The position numbers were made by a program, and so were the translations under genes. 64,000 bases of DNA from WLJO01 sp945889085. GTDB lineage: Bacteria > Actinomycetota > Acidimicrobiia > Acidimicrobiales > Ilumatobacteraceae. Numbering within the stretch: position 1 is the stretch's first letter; the number at the start of each line of letters is the position of its first letter. Of the stretch, positions 25,090-34,357 are shown piece by piece. The stretch covers positions 10,327 through 74,326 of the forward strand of contig CAMDBM010000007.1 of NCBI GenBank assembly GCA_945889085.1, read 5' to 3'. Under the pieces are notes generated by a model. That model was not told where the DNA came from and ran no database searches. It worked only from the letters and a program-made list of their open reading frames with translations.

Positions 25090-27135
25090 GTGACAGTGGA
25101 AGGTTCCGTCGACGAGGGGGAAGGTGTCGACCTCGCCCGCCTGCTCGTGCGGCTCGACCCGGACCAACGCGCCGCCGTCACGGCCCCGCCAGGCCCCGTT
25201 GTTGTCATCGCCGGCGCCGGTTCCGGCAAGACCCGGGTGCTGACGAACCGGATCGCGTACCGCATCGCCACGAAATCGGCCGAGCCCTCGCACACGGTGG
25301 CCTTCACGTTCACGCGTCAGGCCGCAGCGGAGCTACAGCGCCGACTTGCCCGCGAGGGCGTGGAACGATCCGTCGTGGCGGGAACGTTCCACAGTGTTGC
25401 GTACCGCATCCTGCGCAGGCGCTGGGAGGACCGTGGGCGCCACGAGCCGCCGACACTGTCCACCAACCGCATCGAGGTGCTCACCGAACAGCTCAGAGGC
25501 GACCGGCGCCTCGCTGCCGTCACTGCCACCGAGATCGAGTGGGCCAGGGCCCGCCTCATTGGCCCCACGGACTACCCGCGCGCTGCCACCTCAGCAGGGC
25601 GCCGGCCCGGCGCCGACGTCGAACAGGTGGCGAAGCTGTTCGCAGACTTCGAGGCATACAAGCGCAAGCGACGCATCCTCGACTTCGACGACCTGCTCTC
25701 GGAGTGCACGGCAGAGATCCGTCGACCCGGTGTCGCCGACGCGATCTCGTGGTGGCACCGTCACCTTCACGTCGACGAGTTCCAGGACATCAACCCGCTG
25801 CAGTACGAGTTCCTCGAGGCGCTTCGCAACGGTGGGGACGACCTCTTCATCGTCGGCGACCCGGCGCAGGCGATCTACGGCTGGAACGGGTCGGACTCGG
25901 GGTTGCTCGATGCCGTCCGCAACGGCCCACTGCGGCCGATCACGATCGAGCTGACCACCAACTACCGCTCGACGCCCGAGGTGGTCGATGCCGGCGACCG
26001 AGTGCTTGCCTCGAACCGCGTGGGCGGCGTGCACCGAGCCGACCGACCGAGCGGCCGGCAGATCATCACGGTGTCGTGTCGCGACGAGGCCGAGGAGTCA
26101 CGCCGCCTTGTCGTGCTCGCCAACGAACTCCGCCCTCCGGGGGCGCGGTGGTCATCGGTTGCCGTGCTGGGGCGCACCCACGAGATCCTCCGGCAGGCAG
26201 CCGTCGCGTTCGCGGCCGCAGGCATCCCGACGCGAACGGTCACGAGGCGCGGCATTGCAGGCGCGGCAGGCAACGACCCGCTCCGGCCGGCGCGGTCAGC
26301 CGGGGACAGCCAGGACCTCCATGCATGGGCGATTGATCTCGCGTGGCCGGGTTCGGGTCCGGAAGGGTCTGACGGCTCGGGGGACGACGGTCCGGGGCGA
26401 GGCGAGACCGACCCCGACGACGGCTTATCCCTAGCCGGAGACCCACTCGACCCGGTCCGCCGGGCGATCGACACGGTGCGCGCCTTCGAGGAGGCGGGCG
26501 GAGGTGACGGCCGGGCGTTCGCAGCGTGGATGGATCTGAACAACGTCGAATCGGCCGTTGAGGGCGATGCCGTCGAGCTCGTCACCATGCACGCGGCCAA
26601 GGGACGTGAATGGTCCACCGTGATCGTCGCGGGCATCGACTCCGTCGGCATGCCGGCACCGATCGCCTCACGGTCCGCTGCCCGTGCTGAGGAGGCTCGC
26701 CTGCTGTACGTGGCACTCACCCGTGCGGCAGACCGTCTCGCCATCACGTGGGCGGAAAAGCGCGGGGGCAAGAAGGCGGGGCGCAGCCCCCTGCTCCCGG
26801 ACCTCGCGCTGCGGGAGCCCGATGCCTCGGACGTCCCGGTACTCCTGCCCGAACGGCCACGGCCTGCCGCTGCGGCAGCACCGACGGCGGACCCGGGCGC
26901 AGCCGTGATGGCCCGGTTGAGGAACTGGCGTGCGGCGGCGGCACGCGCAGCCGGGGTCCCGGCCGCATTCCTGCTCGACGATCGCTCGCTCGACCGGATC
27001 GTGGCCACAATGCCCGCCACACAGGACGACCTTGCGGCAATCGACGGCATCGGGCCCCTGCTTGCCCGGCGCTTCGCCGGGCGAATCCTGCCGCTGCTCA
27101 GCGAGCCCGGTGGTTCTCGCCCCGCAGCGCAGTGA
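25090..27135 (+). CDS. UvrD/PcrA-like superfamily 1 DNA helicase with HRDC-like C-terminus
   Basis: The 681-residue SF1A helicase has Walker A AGAGSGKT (residues 41-48, Lys47), motif Ia (AFTFTRQAAAELQRR), motif II (LHVDEFQDINPLQYEFLE), motif III (FIVGDPAQAIYGWNG), motif IV (TNYRSTPEVV), motif V (ELVTMHAAKGREWSTV) and motif VI (LLYVALTRAADRLAITW). The C-terminal DDLAAIDGIGPLLARRFAGRIL looks like an HRDC domain, as in actinobacterial UvrD2. A Gly/Ser/Asp-rich insert lies at about 415-450. It would unwind DNA during repair. It is shorter than full-length UvrD1 (about 770). The 3' end overlaps the convergent thioesterase gene by 38 bp. Confidence 0.88.
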   Translation: MTVEGSVDEGEGVDLARLLVRLDPDQRAAVTAPPGPVVVIAGAGSGKTRVLTNRIAYRIATKSAEPSHTVAFTFTRQAAAELQRRLAREGVERSVVAGTFHSVAYRILRRRWEDRGRHEPPTLSTNRIEVLTEQLRGDRRLAAVTATEIEWARARLIGPTDYPRAATSAGRRPGADVEQVAKLFADFEAYKRKRRILDFDDLLSECTAEIRRPGVADAISWWHRHLHVDEFQDINPLQYEFLEALRNGGDDLFIVGDPAQAIYGWNGSDSGLLDAVRNGPLRPITIELTTNYRSTPEVVDAGDRVLASNRVGGVHRADRPSGRQIITVSCRDEAEESRRLVVLANELRPPGARWSSVAVLGRTHEILRQAAVAFAAAGIPTRTVTRRGIAGAAGNDPLRPARSAGDSQDLHAWAIDLAWPGSGPEGSDGSGDDGPGRGETDPDDGLSLAGDPLDPVRRAIDTVRAFEEAGGGDGRAFAAWMDLNNVESAVEGDAVELVTMHAAKGREWSTVIVAGIDSVGMPAPIASRSAARAEEARLLYVALTRAADRLAITWAEKRGGKKAGRSPLLPDLALREPDASDVPVLLPERPRPAAAAAPTADPGAAVMARLRNWRAAAARAAGVPAAFLLDDRSLDRIVATMPATQDDLAAIDGIGPLLARRFAGRILPLLSEPGGSRPAAQ

Positions 27136-27826
27136 GCTGCTCGAAGAACTCGGGCTTCATCGCGATGAACAGTCCCTCGGCCTCCGCGCACAGCGTGTCC
27201 CCGGCGTGCAGCGTTGCCTCCACGAATACCTTGCGGCCGTCCTTGCGGATGAAGCGGGCCCGATAGACGATCTCGCGGAAAAGCGGTGTTGGCGAGCGGT
27301 AGCTGATGGTCAACCGGCCGGTCATGCCGACCTGGCCGGAGAGTCCCTGCGAGAGCCCGAGGATCTCGTCGAACCCCGCAGCGATGAACCCCCCGTGCAG
27401 GCACCCGGGAGGCCCCTCGTACACGAGGCCGTACGTTGCGCGCCCGACGACGAAATCCTCGCCCCACTCGATCGTCATCGGCGGCGCGATCGGGTTCATC
27501 AGACCGATGAACGGGCTGTAGCTCGGGAACGGGCGCACCTGTGGCGGCTGCAGCGAACCCTCGGCCGGCTCGTCGTACGGACGCCCATGCTCGCGAACCG
27601 CGAGAAGGTCCGCTGCGCGCTTCACGAGTTGCTGCGCCTCACGTATCGCTGCTGCGTCGGCAATCGTGGTGACCTGCTCGTCAATGATCCGTCGGGTCGC
27701 GTCCGCGAGGTCCGCCTTGGCCTGCTCCACCGGCGTGAACTCGGCCGGGGCCGTGAACCCCTCCCGCATAAGCGGGCTCGGGCGTGCCGGGTCCAGATAA
27801 CCCGCATCGAGAACCGCGTCAGCCAT
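27098..27826 (-). CDS. Hotdog-fold acyl-CoA thioesterase (PaaI/4HBT-like)
   Basis: A 242-residue protein whose C-terminal half is a hotdog domain: GPPGCLHGGFIAAGFDEILGLSQGL contains the helix and catalytic acid expected of PaaI-type thioesterases, then GRLTISYRSPTPLFREIVYRARFIRKDGRKVFVEA. The first 110 residues (an Ala/Arg-rich helical part) are not a known domain. It would hydrolyse acyl-CoA esters; the substrate is not predicted. Its ATG at 27826 lies inside the last codons of the exonuclease III gene, so both are in one operon. The N-terminal extension is longer than in ordinary PaaI (about 140 residues total). Confidence 0.75.
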   Translation of the reverse strand: MADAVLDAGYLDPARPSPLMREGFTAPAEFTPVEQAKADLADATRRIIDEQVTTIADAAAIREAQQLVKRAADLLAVREHGRPYDEPAEGSLQPPQVRPFPSYSPFIGLMNPIAPPMTIEWGEDFVVGRATYGLVYEGPPGCLHGGFIAAGFDEILGLSQGLSGQVGMTGRLTISYRSPTPLFREIVYRARFIRKDGRKVFVEATLHAGDTLCAEAEGLFIAMKPEFFEQLTALRGENHRAR

Positions 27827-28592
27827 CGAGGTCCACCAACACGGGTGCGTGGTCCGACGGCTGTTGTCCCTTGCGCGCGTTGCGGTCGATAATCGAGAAC
27901 GAACAGCGCTGCGCAGTGCTCGCTGTGCCCAGCACGAGGTCGATCCGCATGCCGTGGCCCTTGTGGAAGGCCCCGTTGCGGTAGTCCCACCAGGAAAAGA
28001 GCCCTGCCTCGCCGTGCTTCTCGCGGAACAGGTCCACCATGCCCCAGTCCACGAGCGCACCCAGCACATCGCGCTCGGGTTGGGAGATATGGGTGCCACC
28101 CTCGTACGCACTCGCGTCCCACACGTCGCGATCGTCGGGGGCAATGTTGAAGTCGCCCATCACGATCACGTCGTCCGACGGTGTGCTCTCGGCCGCCACG
28201 TGCTCCCTCAGCCGTGCCATCCAGTCGAGTTTGTAGCGGTAGTGGTCGTTGTCCAGCGAGCGCCCGTTGGGGACGTATACAGAACTCACGCGCACACCAC
28301 CGCAGGTTGCCGACACGATGCGGGCCTCGTGATCGGGCGTGATGCCCGGTGCGAAGTTGTAGACCGGGCGTTCGAGGCCGACGCGGGACAGGAGTGCCAC
28401 ACCGTTCCACTGCCCCTGGCCGTGATGGACCGAGTCGTACCCCATGGCCTGGAACGCGAGCCCGGGAAAGGCGTCGTCGGCAAGTTTGGTCTCCTGCATC
28501 GCCAGCACATCGGGCTGCACCTCAGCGAGCCATTCCTCCACCCGAGGCAAACGGACCTTCAGCGAGTTGACGTTCCAGGTGGCGAATCGCAC
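27819..28592 (-). CDS. xthA: Exodeoxyribonuclease III
   Basis: The 257-residue AP endonuclease/exonuclease III has the full active site: Asn7 in TWNVNSLKVR, Glu34 in AMQETKLAD, Tyr/Asp in YVPNGRS and VMGDFNIAPDDRDVWD, and the final PSDHAPVLVDL with the catalytic His. It cuts at abasic sites and removes 3' blocks in base excision repair. It begins with GTG 28592 and overlaps the thioesterase start by 8 bp. Confidence 0.92.
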   Translation of the reverse strand: MRFATWNVNSLKVRLPRVEEWLAEVQPDVLAMQETKLADDAFPGLAFQAMGYDSVHHGQGQWNGVALLSRVGLERPVYNFAPGITPDHEARIVSATCGGVRVSSVYVPNGRSLDNDHYRYKLDWMARLREHVAAESTPSDDVIVMGDFNIAPDDRDVWDASAYEGGTHISQPERDVLGALVDWGMVDLFREKHGEAGLFSWWDYRNGAFHKGHGMRIDLVLGTASTAQRCSFSIIDRNARKGQQPSDHAPVLVDLDG

Positions 28593-28599
28593 GTGACGA

Positions 28600-28605
28600 A
28601 CGGTA
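28600..28605 (-). promoter_or_regulatory. -10 element TACCGT (minus strand), probably leaderless
   Basis: Minus-strand TACCGT lies 7 nt before the GTG at 28592 of the exonuclease III gene. Confidence 0.5.
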
Positions 28606-28615
28606 ATCGGGGCGT

Positions 28616-29040
28616 TCAGCGGCGAGCGCCCCGGGGGGCCGCAGCCTTCTTCGCCGGAGCCTTCGCCGCAGCCTTCTTGGCCGGAGCAGCAGCCTTCACG
28701 GGAACCTTCTTCGCAGGGGCCTTCGTCGCAGCCTTCTTCGCAGGAGCGGCAGCCTTCGCAGGGGCCTTCGTCGCAGCCTTCTTCGCAGGAGCAGCAGCCT
28801 TCACCGGAGCCTTCGCTGCAACTTTCTTCGCAGGAGCAGCAGCCTTCACCGGAACCTTCGCCACAGCCTTCTTCGCAGGAGCAGCAGCCTTCACCGGAGC
28901 CTTCTTCGCGGGAGCCTTCGCCACAGCCTTCTTCGCAGGAGCAGCAGCCTTCGCCGGAGCCTTCTTCGCGGGAGCCTTCGCCACAACCTTCTTGGCGACG
29001 GGTTCTTTCTTCGCCGGGCGCTTGGCTCCCCGTCGTGCAC
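28616..29040 (-). repeat. Coding tandem repeats of Ala/Lys/Pro (minisatellite-like)
   Basis: The 3' part of the NYN-S1 gene is built from degenerate 45-60 bp units on the + strand of the type gccttcttcgcaggagcagc. They translate to 15-20 residue units with core KAAAPAKKA, some carrying an extra PAKK step. Six to seven units are visible. All unit lengths are multiples of three, so copy-number change would keep the frame. Confidence 0.75.
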
Positions 29041-30004
29041 CCGTTGCCTTCGTCGGGCCAGCAGCCTCGCCCGACGCCGGCACCATGCCGGGCAGTGCGA
29101 GGTCGATGCCGCGACGCCCCGGGTTGAACCCTGCGACTACAAGTGACACGGCGTCGCTCATGCCGATCATCTCCCGCGCGCTGCGCGGCGGCGGATCCGA
29201 CATCAGTCGCATCGGCACATAGCCGAACACGTCGCCGATCGCCACGTAGGCACCGTGCGACGAGTAGGAGACCACCGTGCCACTGACCGTGGATCCGACA
29301 GGATGGTGCTCCACAAACCCCAGGAAAGAGAGCAAGTCGTTGGTGTGCTGCGGCGGGGTTGACACGCTAGTCGAGGTGGCCGAGGGCACAAGTGCCGGAG
29401 CGACCTCCTTGGCAGCACCCCTTCCGCTCCCCCGACGACGGCCCTTGGTCCCACGATCGCCGAGTGTTGCTCCCGGCGGCGGCGCCTTGGGAACCGGCAT
29501 TGGCTGGTTCGCTTCCTTGCTCGCCTTGGTGGGGCGCACGTCGCTCCGCTTGCGCTTGGCGTCCTTGACCGACTGGCGACTCTTGGGGCCGCGCACCGGC
29601 ACACGGAGGATGAACACCCATCCGATATTGGGAACCGGTTTGCCGCCGATGAGTCGGCCCTCGTCGAACAGCCAGTCGTACTGGCCGTGGAACTCCTGGT
29701 ACGAGTCGTTCGACAGGATCGTTGCGCTCTTCTTGTCGGCGATCGCGAGCACGAACCCGTCACCACGGCCGACGGCCCCTGCAGGGGGCGCCACGATCTC
29801 GTTGTTCTCGACGGCCTCGTTGAAGTCGTCGATCTCCTTGGGGTCGATCCGGTGCCCGAAGGTCGCGTCGACGACGACGCTGATCTTGTCGTCCGGGTTC
29901 TCCTCCATAAAAGCGAGGACGGCCTCGTTCAACTGCTTGAGACTCGGAATCGTCCGCCCTTCGGTGGCGATGTTCGAACCGTCTACAACGACCAATCTGG
30001 ACAT
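28616..30004 (-). CDS. NYN-domain ribonuclease with S1 domain and histone-H1-like Lys/Ala tail
   Basis: A 462-residue protein of three parts. Residues 1-133 match the Zc3h12a-like NYN ribonuclease fold, with acidic sites in VVDGSNIA (Asp8, Asn11) and SNDSYQEF (Asp100), and DWLFDEGRLIGGKPVPNIGW. A basic, Gln/Arg-rich linker follows (134-200). An S1-type OB fold sits at about 235-305 (VGSTVSGTVVSYSSHGAYVAIG). The tail from 320 to 462 is made of repeated Ala/Lys/Pro units (core KAAAPAKKA), like bacterial histone-H1 tails. It would bind nucleic acid and cut RNA; the target is unknown. It lies 23 bp upstream of the exonuclease III gene on the same strand, but that gene has its own -10. Confidence 0.85.
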   Translation of the reverse strand: MSRLVVVDGSNIATEGRTIPSLKQLNEAVLAFMEENPDDKISVVVDATFGHRIDPKEIDDFNEAVENNEIVAPPAGAVGRGDGFVLAIADKKSATILSNDSYQEFHGQYDWLFDEGRLIGGKPVPNIGWVFILRVPVRGPKSRQSVKDAKRKRSDVRPTKASKEANQPMPVPKAPPPGATLGDRGTKGRRRGSGRGAAKEVAPALVPSATSTSVSTPPQHTNDLLSFLGFVEHHPVGSTVSGTVVSYSSHGAYVAIGDVFGYVPMRLMSDPPPRSAREMIGMSDAVSLVVAGFNPGRRGIDLALPGMVPASGEAAGPTKATGARRGAKRPAKKEPVAKKVVAKAPAKKAPAKAAAPAKKAVAKAPAKKAPVKAAAPAKKAVAKVPVKAAAPAKKVAAKAPVKAAAPAKKAATKAPAKAAAPAKKAATKAPAKKVPVKAAAPAKKAAAKAPAKKAAAPRGARR

Positions 30005-30063
30005 ACCGTTTCAGAGTCAACCACCCCGGAGCCCGCAATCTGGGGATTACCACGAGGTGCCCC

Positions 30064-30069
30064 TACGAT
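30064..30069 (+). promoter_or_regulatory. -10 element TACGAT, probably leaderless
   Basis: TACGAT lies 8 nt before the ATG at 30078 of the HAD hydrolase gene. Confidence 0.5.
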
Positions 30070-30077
30070 CGGGGGCT

Positions 30078-30725
30078 ATGCGTACCGTGATTTTCTGGGA
30101 TTTCGGCGGGGTCATCCTGTCCAGTCCCTTCGAGGCCTTCAACCACTACGAGGCGGCGAAAGGCCTGCCCAAGGACTTCATCCGCACGGTGAACGCCACC
30201 AATCCGGACTCCAATGCGTGGGCCCTGCTCGAGCGTTCGGACATCACCCCGGGCCAGTTCGACAAGAAATTTGCCGCCGAGGCCGCCGAAAAGGGCCACC
30301 ACGTGCCCGGGGCAGACGTGCTCGCCCTCCTTCAGGGCGACGTCCGACCCGCAATGGTGCAGGCGCTCCAGCGCATCAAGGCCGCGGGGCTGCCCCAGGC
30401 GTGTCTCACGAACAATGTGGTCAGCCACGGTGACGGGGTGACCGACCGGGCCCAGACGGACCGCCAGCGGGCAATCAACGACATCATGGCGATCTTCGAC
30501 ACGGTCGTCGAGTCCAGCAAGGTGGGCTGCCGCAAGCCGGAAACCCGCTTCTACGAGATCGCCTGCGAGGCGATGAAGGCAGACCCGAGCCAAGTGGTGT
30601 TCCTCGACGACCTCGGCATCAACCTCAAGCCGGCAGCAGCCCTCGGGATGCACACCATCAAGGTGGTCGACCACATCGAGGCGCTCCGCCAACTCGAGTC
30701 TGCTATCGGACTCGAACTGCTGTAA
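30078..30725 (+). CDS. HAD-IA family hydrolase
   Basis: The 215-residue HAD protein begins MRTVIFWDFGGVILSS. The nucleophile Asp8 is followed by Gly10 rather than the second Asp of DxD, as in the DFGGV subclass of HAD-IA phosphatase/epoxide-hydrolase N-domain-like members. A Ser/Thr motif is in CLTNNVVS, Lys in GCRKPETRFYEIA, and the last acidic motif in QVVFLDDLGINLKPA. It probably dephosphorylates a small molecule. The replaced second acid makes a classic phosphatase role less sure. It is divergent from the NYN gene, with 73 bp between. Confidence 0.8.
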   Translation: MRTVIFWDFGGVILSSPFEAFNHYEAAKGLPKDFIRTVNATNPDSNAWALLERSDITPGQFDKKFAAEAAEKGHHVPGADVLALLQGDVRPAMVQALQRIKAAGLPQACLTNNVVSHGDGVTDRAQTDRQRAINDIMAIFDTVVESSKVGCRKPETRFYEIACEAMKADPSQVVFLDDLGINLKPAAALGMHTIKVVDHIEALRQLESAIGLELL

Positions 30726-30739
30726 TACCCTTCGTTGAC

Positions 30740-33700
30740 CTAGAGCCCGGCGAAGGTCTCGTCCATGAGCTCGGCGAGTTCCTGGTCGTGGACCACCTTG
30801 GAGCCCGTCGCCGGACTGCCGGTTGCCACACGCGCCACGTGCCAGAGGTCGTAGCCACGCTGCTTGAGCCTCCACGAGCGGTGCTCGAAGAACGTCCAGG
30901 CCCCCATATTCTCGGGCTCTTCCTGCAGCCAGACCACTTCCTTGGCGTTCGGGTAGGTGGCGAGCACCTGATCGATCTGCTCCTGTGGGAACGGGTAGAG
31001 CTGCTCGACGCGCACGACGGCGGCCGCGGCGTTGCGCTTGGCCCGCTCGGCCATGGCATCCCAAACCACCTTGCCGCTACAGAGCACGACACGACGGACC
31101 TGCTCCTTCGGGACAACGAGGTTCGGGTCGTCGAGGACCTCCCAGAAGTGACCGGCCGTGAGGTCGTTCACGTGGGACATGCTCTCCTTCATGCGCAGCG
31201 GCGCCTTCGGGGAGAAGATCACGAGCGGCCGGAGCACCTCGAGCTGGGTCTGACGGCGCAGCAGGTGGAAGTACTGGGCGGCCGTGGTGGGGTTGGCCAC
31301 CTGCAGGTTGTCCTCCGCACAGAGCTGCAGGAAGCGCTCGATCCGGGCGCTCGAGTGCTCGGGGCCCTGTCCCTCGAAGCCGTGCGGCAGGAGCATGACG
31401 AGGCCGTTGTGCTGGCCCCACTTGTCCTCTGCTGCAACGAGGTACTGGTCGATGATGATCTGGGCACCATTGACGAAGTCGCCGAACTGGGCCTCCCAGA
31501 GCACCAGCGCGTCGTGGTTGGCCTGTGAGTACCCGTACTCGTAACCGAGTGCGGCGTACTCCGACAGCAGTGAGTCGTAGACCCAGAGCCGGTTCGGTGC
31601 CCCTGGAATGTGCGCGAGCGGCGTCCACCGCTTGCCGTCCTCGTAGTCGGTGAGCGTGGCGTGGCGGTGGCTGAACGTGCCCCGTCGCGAATCCTCGCCA
31701 GCGAGGCGAACGGGCACACCCTCCATGAGGAGCGAGCCGAAGGCGAGTGCCTCGCTGATCGCCCAGTCGACGGTGCCGTTGTTGTTGTAGGCAGCGGCCC
31801 GCAGTTCGAACTGCTTGGCGAGCTTCGGGTGGACGCGGAAGTCCTCGGGATATGCCGTGAGCGTGTTGAACACCGTGTCGAGCACGCCGCGCTCCACACC
31901 GGTCTGGATCCAGGGAAGGACCCCGACGGGCGTCGGCGGCTTGGGTGCCTTGACATGGGCGGGCAGGTGTGCCCGAGTGTCGTCGAGGACGGACTGCAAG
32001 CGACCCTGGTACTGGTTGAGCATCTGCTCGGCCTCGTCCAGCGTCAGCGCGCCCCGTCCGATGAGTTCCTCGACGTACAACTTGGCTACCGGGCGGTGCT
32101 GCGCAATGGCCTTGTACATCTGCGGCTGCGTGTACGACGGGTCGTCGCCCTCGTTGTGGCCGTGACGGCGGTAGCAGACGAGGTCGATCACAACGTCCTT
32201 GTGGAACGCCTGGCGGTACTCGAACGCGAGCCGGGCGACACGGAGGCACGCCTCGGGATCGTCACCGTTCACGTGGAAGATCGGGGCCTGAACGGTCTTG
32301 GCCACGTCGGAGCAGTACGGCGACGAGCGCGAGTACTCCGGCGAGGTGGTGAAACCGATCTGGTTGTTGATGATGATGTGCATCGTGCCGCCGATGCGGT
32401 AGCCGGGGATATCGCACATGGCGAGACACTCGGCGACGATGCCCTGACCGGCGAAGGCCGCATCACCGTGGATGAGGATGGGGAGCACGGGGTACGACAG
32501 CGGCGGGTCGATCTGGTCCTGACGGGCACGGACGATGCCCATCACGATCGGGTTCACGGTCTCGAGGTGGCTCGGGTTGGACGCGAGTTCGACAGCGATG
32601 TCCGCGCCCTGCGGGGTCACGTACTTGCCGGTGGCACCAAGGTGGTACTTCACGTCGCCGGAACCCTGGAACAGGTTCGGTCCGAGGTGGCCCTCGAACT
32701 CACGGAAGATCTGGTCGTAGCTCTTCCCGACGATGTTCGCGAGCACGTTGAGACGACCACGGTGGGCCATGCCGATGACGGCGCCCTCGAGGTGCTCCTC
32801 GGCGGCCGAGGACAGGATGCCGTCGAGCACCGCGATGGTGGACTCGCCGCCCTCGAGGCCGAACCGCTTGGTGCCAACGTACTTGGTGGCGAGGAACCGC
32901 TCGTACGCGTCGGCCGCCGTGAGGCGCTCGGCGAGCCAGCGCTTTTCGTCACGCGTGAACTGGGTGGGTACACCCTCGAGACGGGACTGGATCCACTCCT
33001 GCTCGTGCAGATCATGGATGTGCATGTACTCAATGCCGATCGTGCGGCAGTAGGTGTCGCGGAGCACCTCGAGCAGTTCCCCCAGCTTCATCCGGTCCTT
33101 GCCGGCAACACCGCCGACGAGAAACTCACGCTCGAGGTCCCAGATGCTCAGCCCATAGTGCTCCGGATCCATCTCGTCGAGCAGGCGCGGTTCTTTCCAG
33201 CGCAGCGGGTCGAGGTCGGCCATGAGGTGCCCACGGACGCGGTGCGAGCGGATAAGGCTCGAGATCGCCATCTGCTTGCGCAGCATGGATTCTTCGCGGT
33301 TGACGGGGCTGGAGTCGATACCCCAGCGCACCGGCTCGTAGGGCACCCCGAGGCTGCGGAAGACGAGGTCGTAGAAGCCGTTCTCGCCGATGAGGTTCTC
33401 GTGCAGCCGCTTGAGGAACATGCCGCTCTCGGCGCCCTGGATAATGCGGTGGTCATACGTGCTCGTGACAGTGACGACCTTCGACACGCCGAACTCCACG
33501 AGCGCGCTCACGTCTGCGCCCTGGAACTCGGCCGGGTAGTCGATGGATCCGACACCGACGATGACGCCCTGACCGGGCATCAGGCGCGGAACCGACTGAA
33601 CGGTGCCGATGGTTCCCGGGTTGGTGAGGCTGATGGTTGCGCCAGCAAAGTCGGACACCGCCAACTTGTTCGCCTTGGTCTTGCGGATCAGCGCGTCGTA

Positions 33701-34345
33701 GGCATCGAGGAACTCGACGAAGCTCAGGGCCTGCGCGTCTCGCAGCACGGGCACCATGAGTGTGCGCGTCCCATCACCCTTGTCCACGTCGACAGCGAGT
33801 CCCATGTTGATCGACGAGCGCCTGATGAGCAACGGCTTGCCGTCGGCGCCCTCGGCAAACCCGTTGTTCATGTTGGGCACGGCATCAGCGATGGCGCGGA
33901 CGATGGCAAACGCAATGACGTGGGTGAAGCTGACCTTGCCCAGACCGACGCGCGAGCGGTACGAGTTGATGCCCTGACGGTTCACCTCGAGCAGGCGCGC
34001 CGGGATGTTGCGGAAACTCGTCGCCGTCGGGACCTCGAGGCTCCTCGTCATGTTTGCGGCAATGGCGGCCGCCGCGCCGCGGATCGGTTCACCCTCGGCG
34101 GGTGCCACCGCAGCGGGCGCTGCCGTGACGGGTGCTGCGGCCGCCGGAGCTGCGGCGGGGGGTGCCACAGGAGCGGGCGCGCTCGCTGCGAAGGGTGCCG
34201 GGGCAGCGGGTGCAACCGGCAGCACGTCGGTCTGGAAGAATGCGCGCCAGGCGTCGCTTACCGAGTTGGGGTCTGCGAGGTACTGGGCTCGAAGCTCGTC
34301 GACGAGCCAAGCGTTCGCGCCGAACTGTTCTTGTTCAATGGCCAC
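30740..34345 (-). CDS. kgd: Multifunctional 2-oxoglutarate decarboxylase/dehydrogenase E1 with E2 domain
   Basis: A 1201-residue Kgd protein, a hallmark of actinobacteria. The N-terminus FGANAWLVDELRAQYLADP is followed by an Ala/Pro linker. The E2-type acyltransferase domain carries His299 in TYDHRIIQG. The TPP-dependent E1 part includes HGDAAFAGQGIVAE near residue 624 and EYMHIHDLHEQEW. It converts 2-oxoglutarate to succinic semialdehyde, or to succinyl-CoA with partner E2/E3, in the TCA cycle. The lipoyl domain of true E2 is absent, as in mycobacterial Kgd (about 1227 residues). The start is GTG 34345, with a strong -10 6 nt before it. Confidence 0.93.
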   Translation of the reverse strand: MAIEQEQFGANAWLVDELRAQYLADPNSVSDAWRAFFQTDVLPVAPAAPAPFAASAPAPVAPPAAAPAAAAPVTAAPAAVAPAEGEPIRGAAAAIAANMTRSLEVPTATSFRNIPARLLEVNRQGINSYRSRVGLGKVSFTHVIAFAIVRAIADAVPNMNNGFAEGADGKPLLIRRSSINMGLAVDVDKGDGTRTLMVPVLRDAQALSFVEFLDAYDALIRKTKANKLAVSDFAGATISLTNPGTIGTVQSVPRLMPGQGVIVGVGSIDYPAEFQGADVSALVEFGVSKVVTVTSTYDHRIIQGAESGMFLKRLHENLIGENGFYDLVFRSLGVPYEPVRWGIDSSPVNREESMLRKQMAISSLIRSHRVRGHLMADLDPLRWKEPRLLDEMDPEHYGLSIWDLEREFLVGGVAGKDRMKLGELLEVLRDTYCRTIGIEYMHIHDLHEQEWIQSRLEGVPTQFTRDEKRWLAERLTAADAYERFLATKYVGTKRFGLEGGESTIAVLDGILSSAAEEHLEGAVIGMAHRGRLNVLANIVGKSYDQIFREFEGHLGPNLFQGSGDVKYHLGATGKYVTPQGADIAVELASNPSHLETVNPIVMGIVRARQDQIDPPLSYPVLPILIHGDAAFAGQGIVAECLAMCDIPGYRIGGTMHIIINNQIGFTTSPEYSRSSPYCSDVAKTVQAPIFHVNGDDPEACLRVARLAFEYRQAFHKDVVIDLVCYRRHGHNEGDDPSYTQPQMYKAIAQHRPVAKLYVEELIGRGALTLDEAEQMLNQYQGRLQSVLDDTRAHLPAHVKAPKPPTPVGVLPWIQTGVERGVLDTVFNTLTAYPEDFRVHPKLAKQFELRAAAYNNNGTVDWAISEALAFGSLLMEGVPVRLAGEDSRRGTFSHRHATLTDYEDGKRWTPLAHIPGAPNRLWVYDSLLSEYAALGYEYGYSQANHDALVLWEAQFGDFVNGAQIIIDQYLVAAEDKWGQHNGLVMLLPHGFEGQGPEHSSARIERFLQLCAEDNLQVANPTTAAQYFHLLRRQTQLEVLRPLVIFSPKAPLRMKESMSHVNDLTAGHFWEVLDDPNLVVPKEQVRRVVLCSGKVVWDAMAERAKRNAAAAVVRVEQLYPFPQEQIDQVLATYPNAKEVVWLQEEPENMGAWTFFEHRSWRLKQRGYDLWHVARVATGSPATGSKVVHDQELAELMDETFAGL

Positions 34346-34351
34346 CCCGTG

Positions 34352-34357
34352 ACCCTA
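34352..34357 (-). promoter_or_regulatory. -10 element TAGGGT (minus strand), probably leaderless
   Basis: Minus-strand TAGGGT lies 6 nt before the GTG at 34345 of kgd. Confidence 0.55.

Noticed and set aside
28616..29040. Possible CRISPR array or intergenic satellite
   Set aside because: Units are not separated by unique spacers of constant length, and the repeats translate in frame as an Ala/Lys/Pro tail of the NYN gene.
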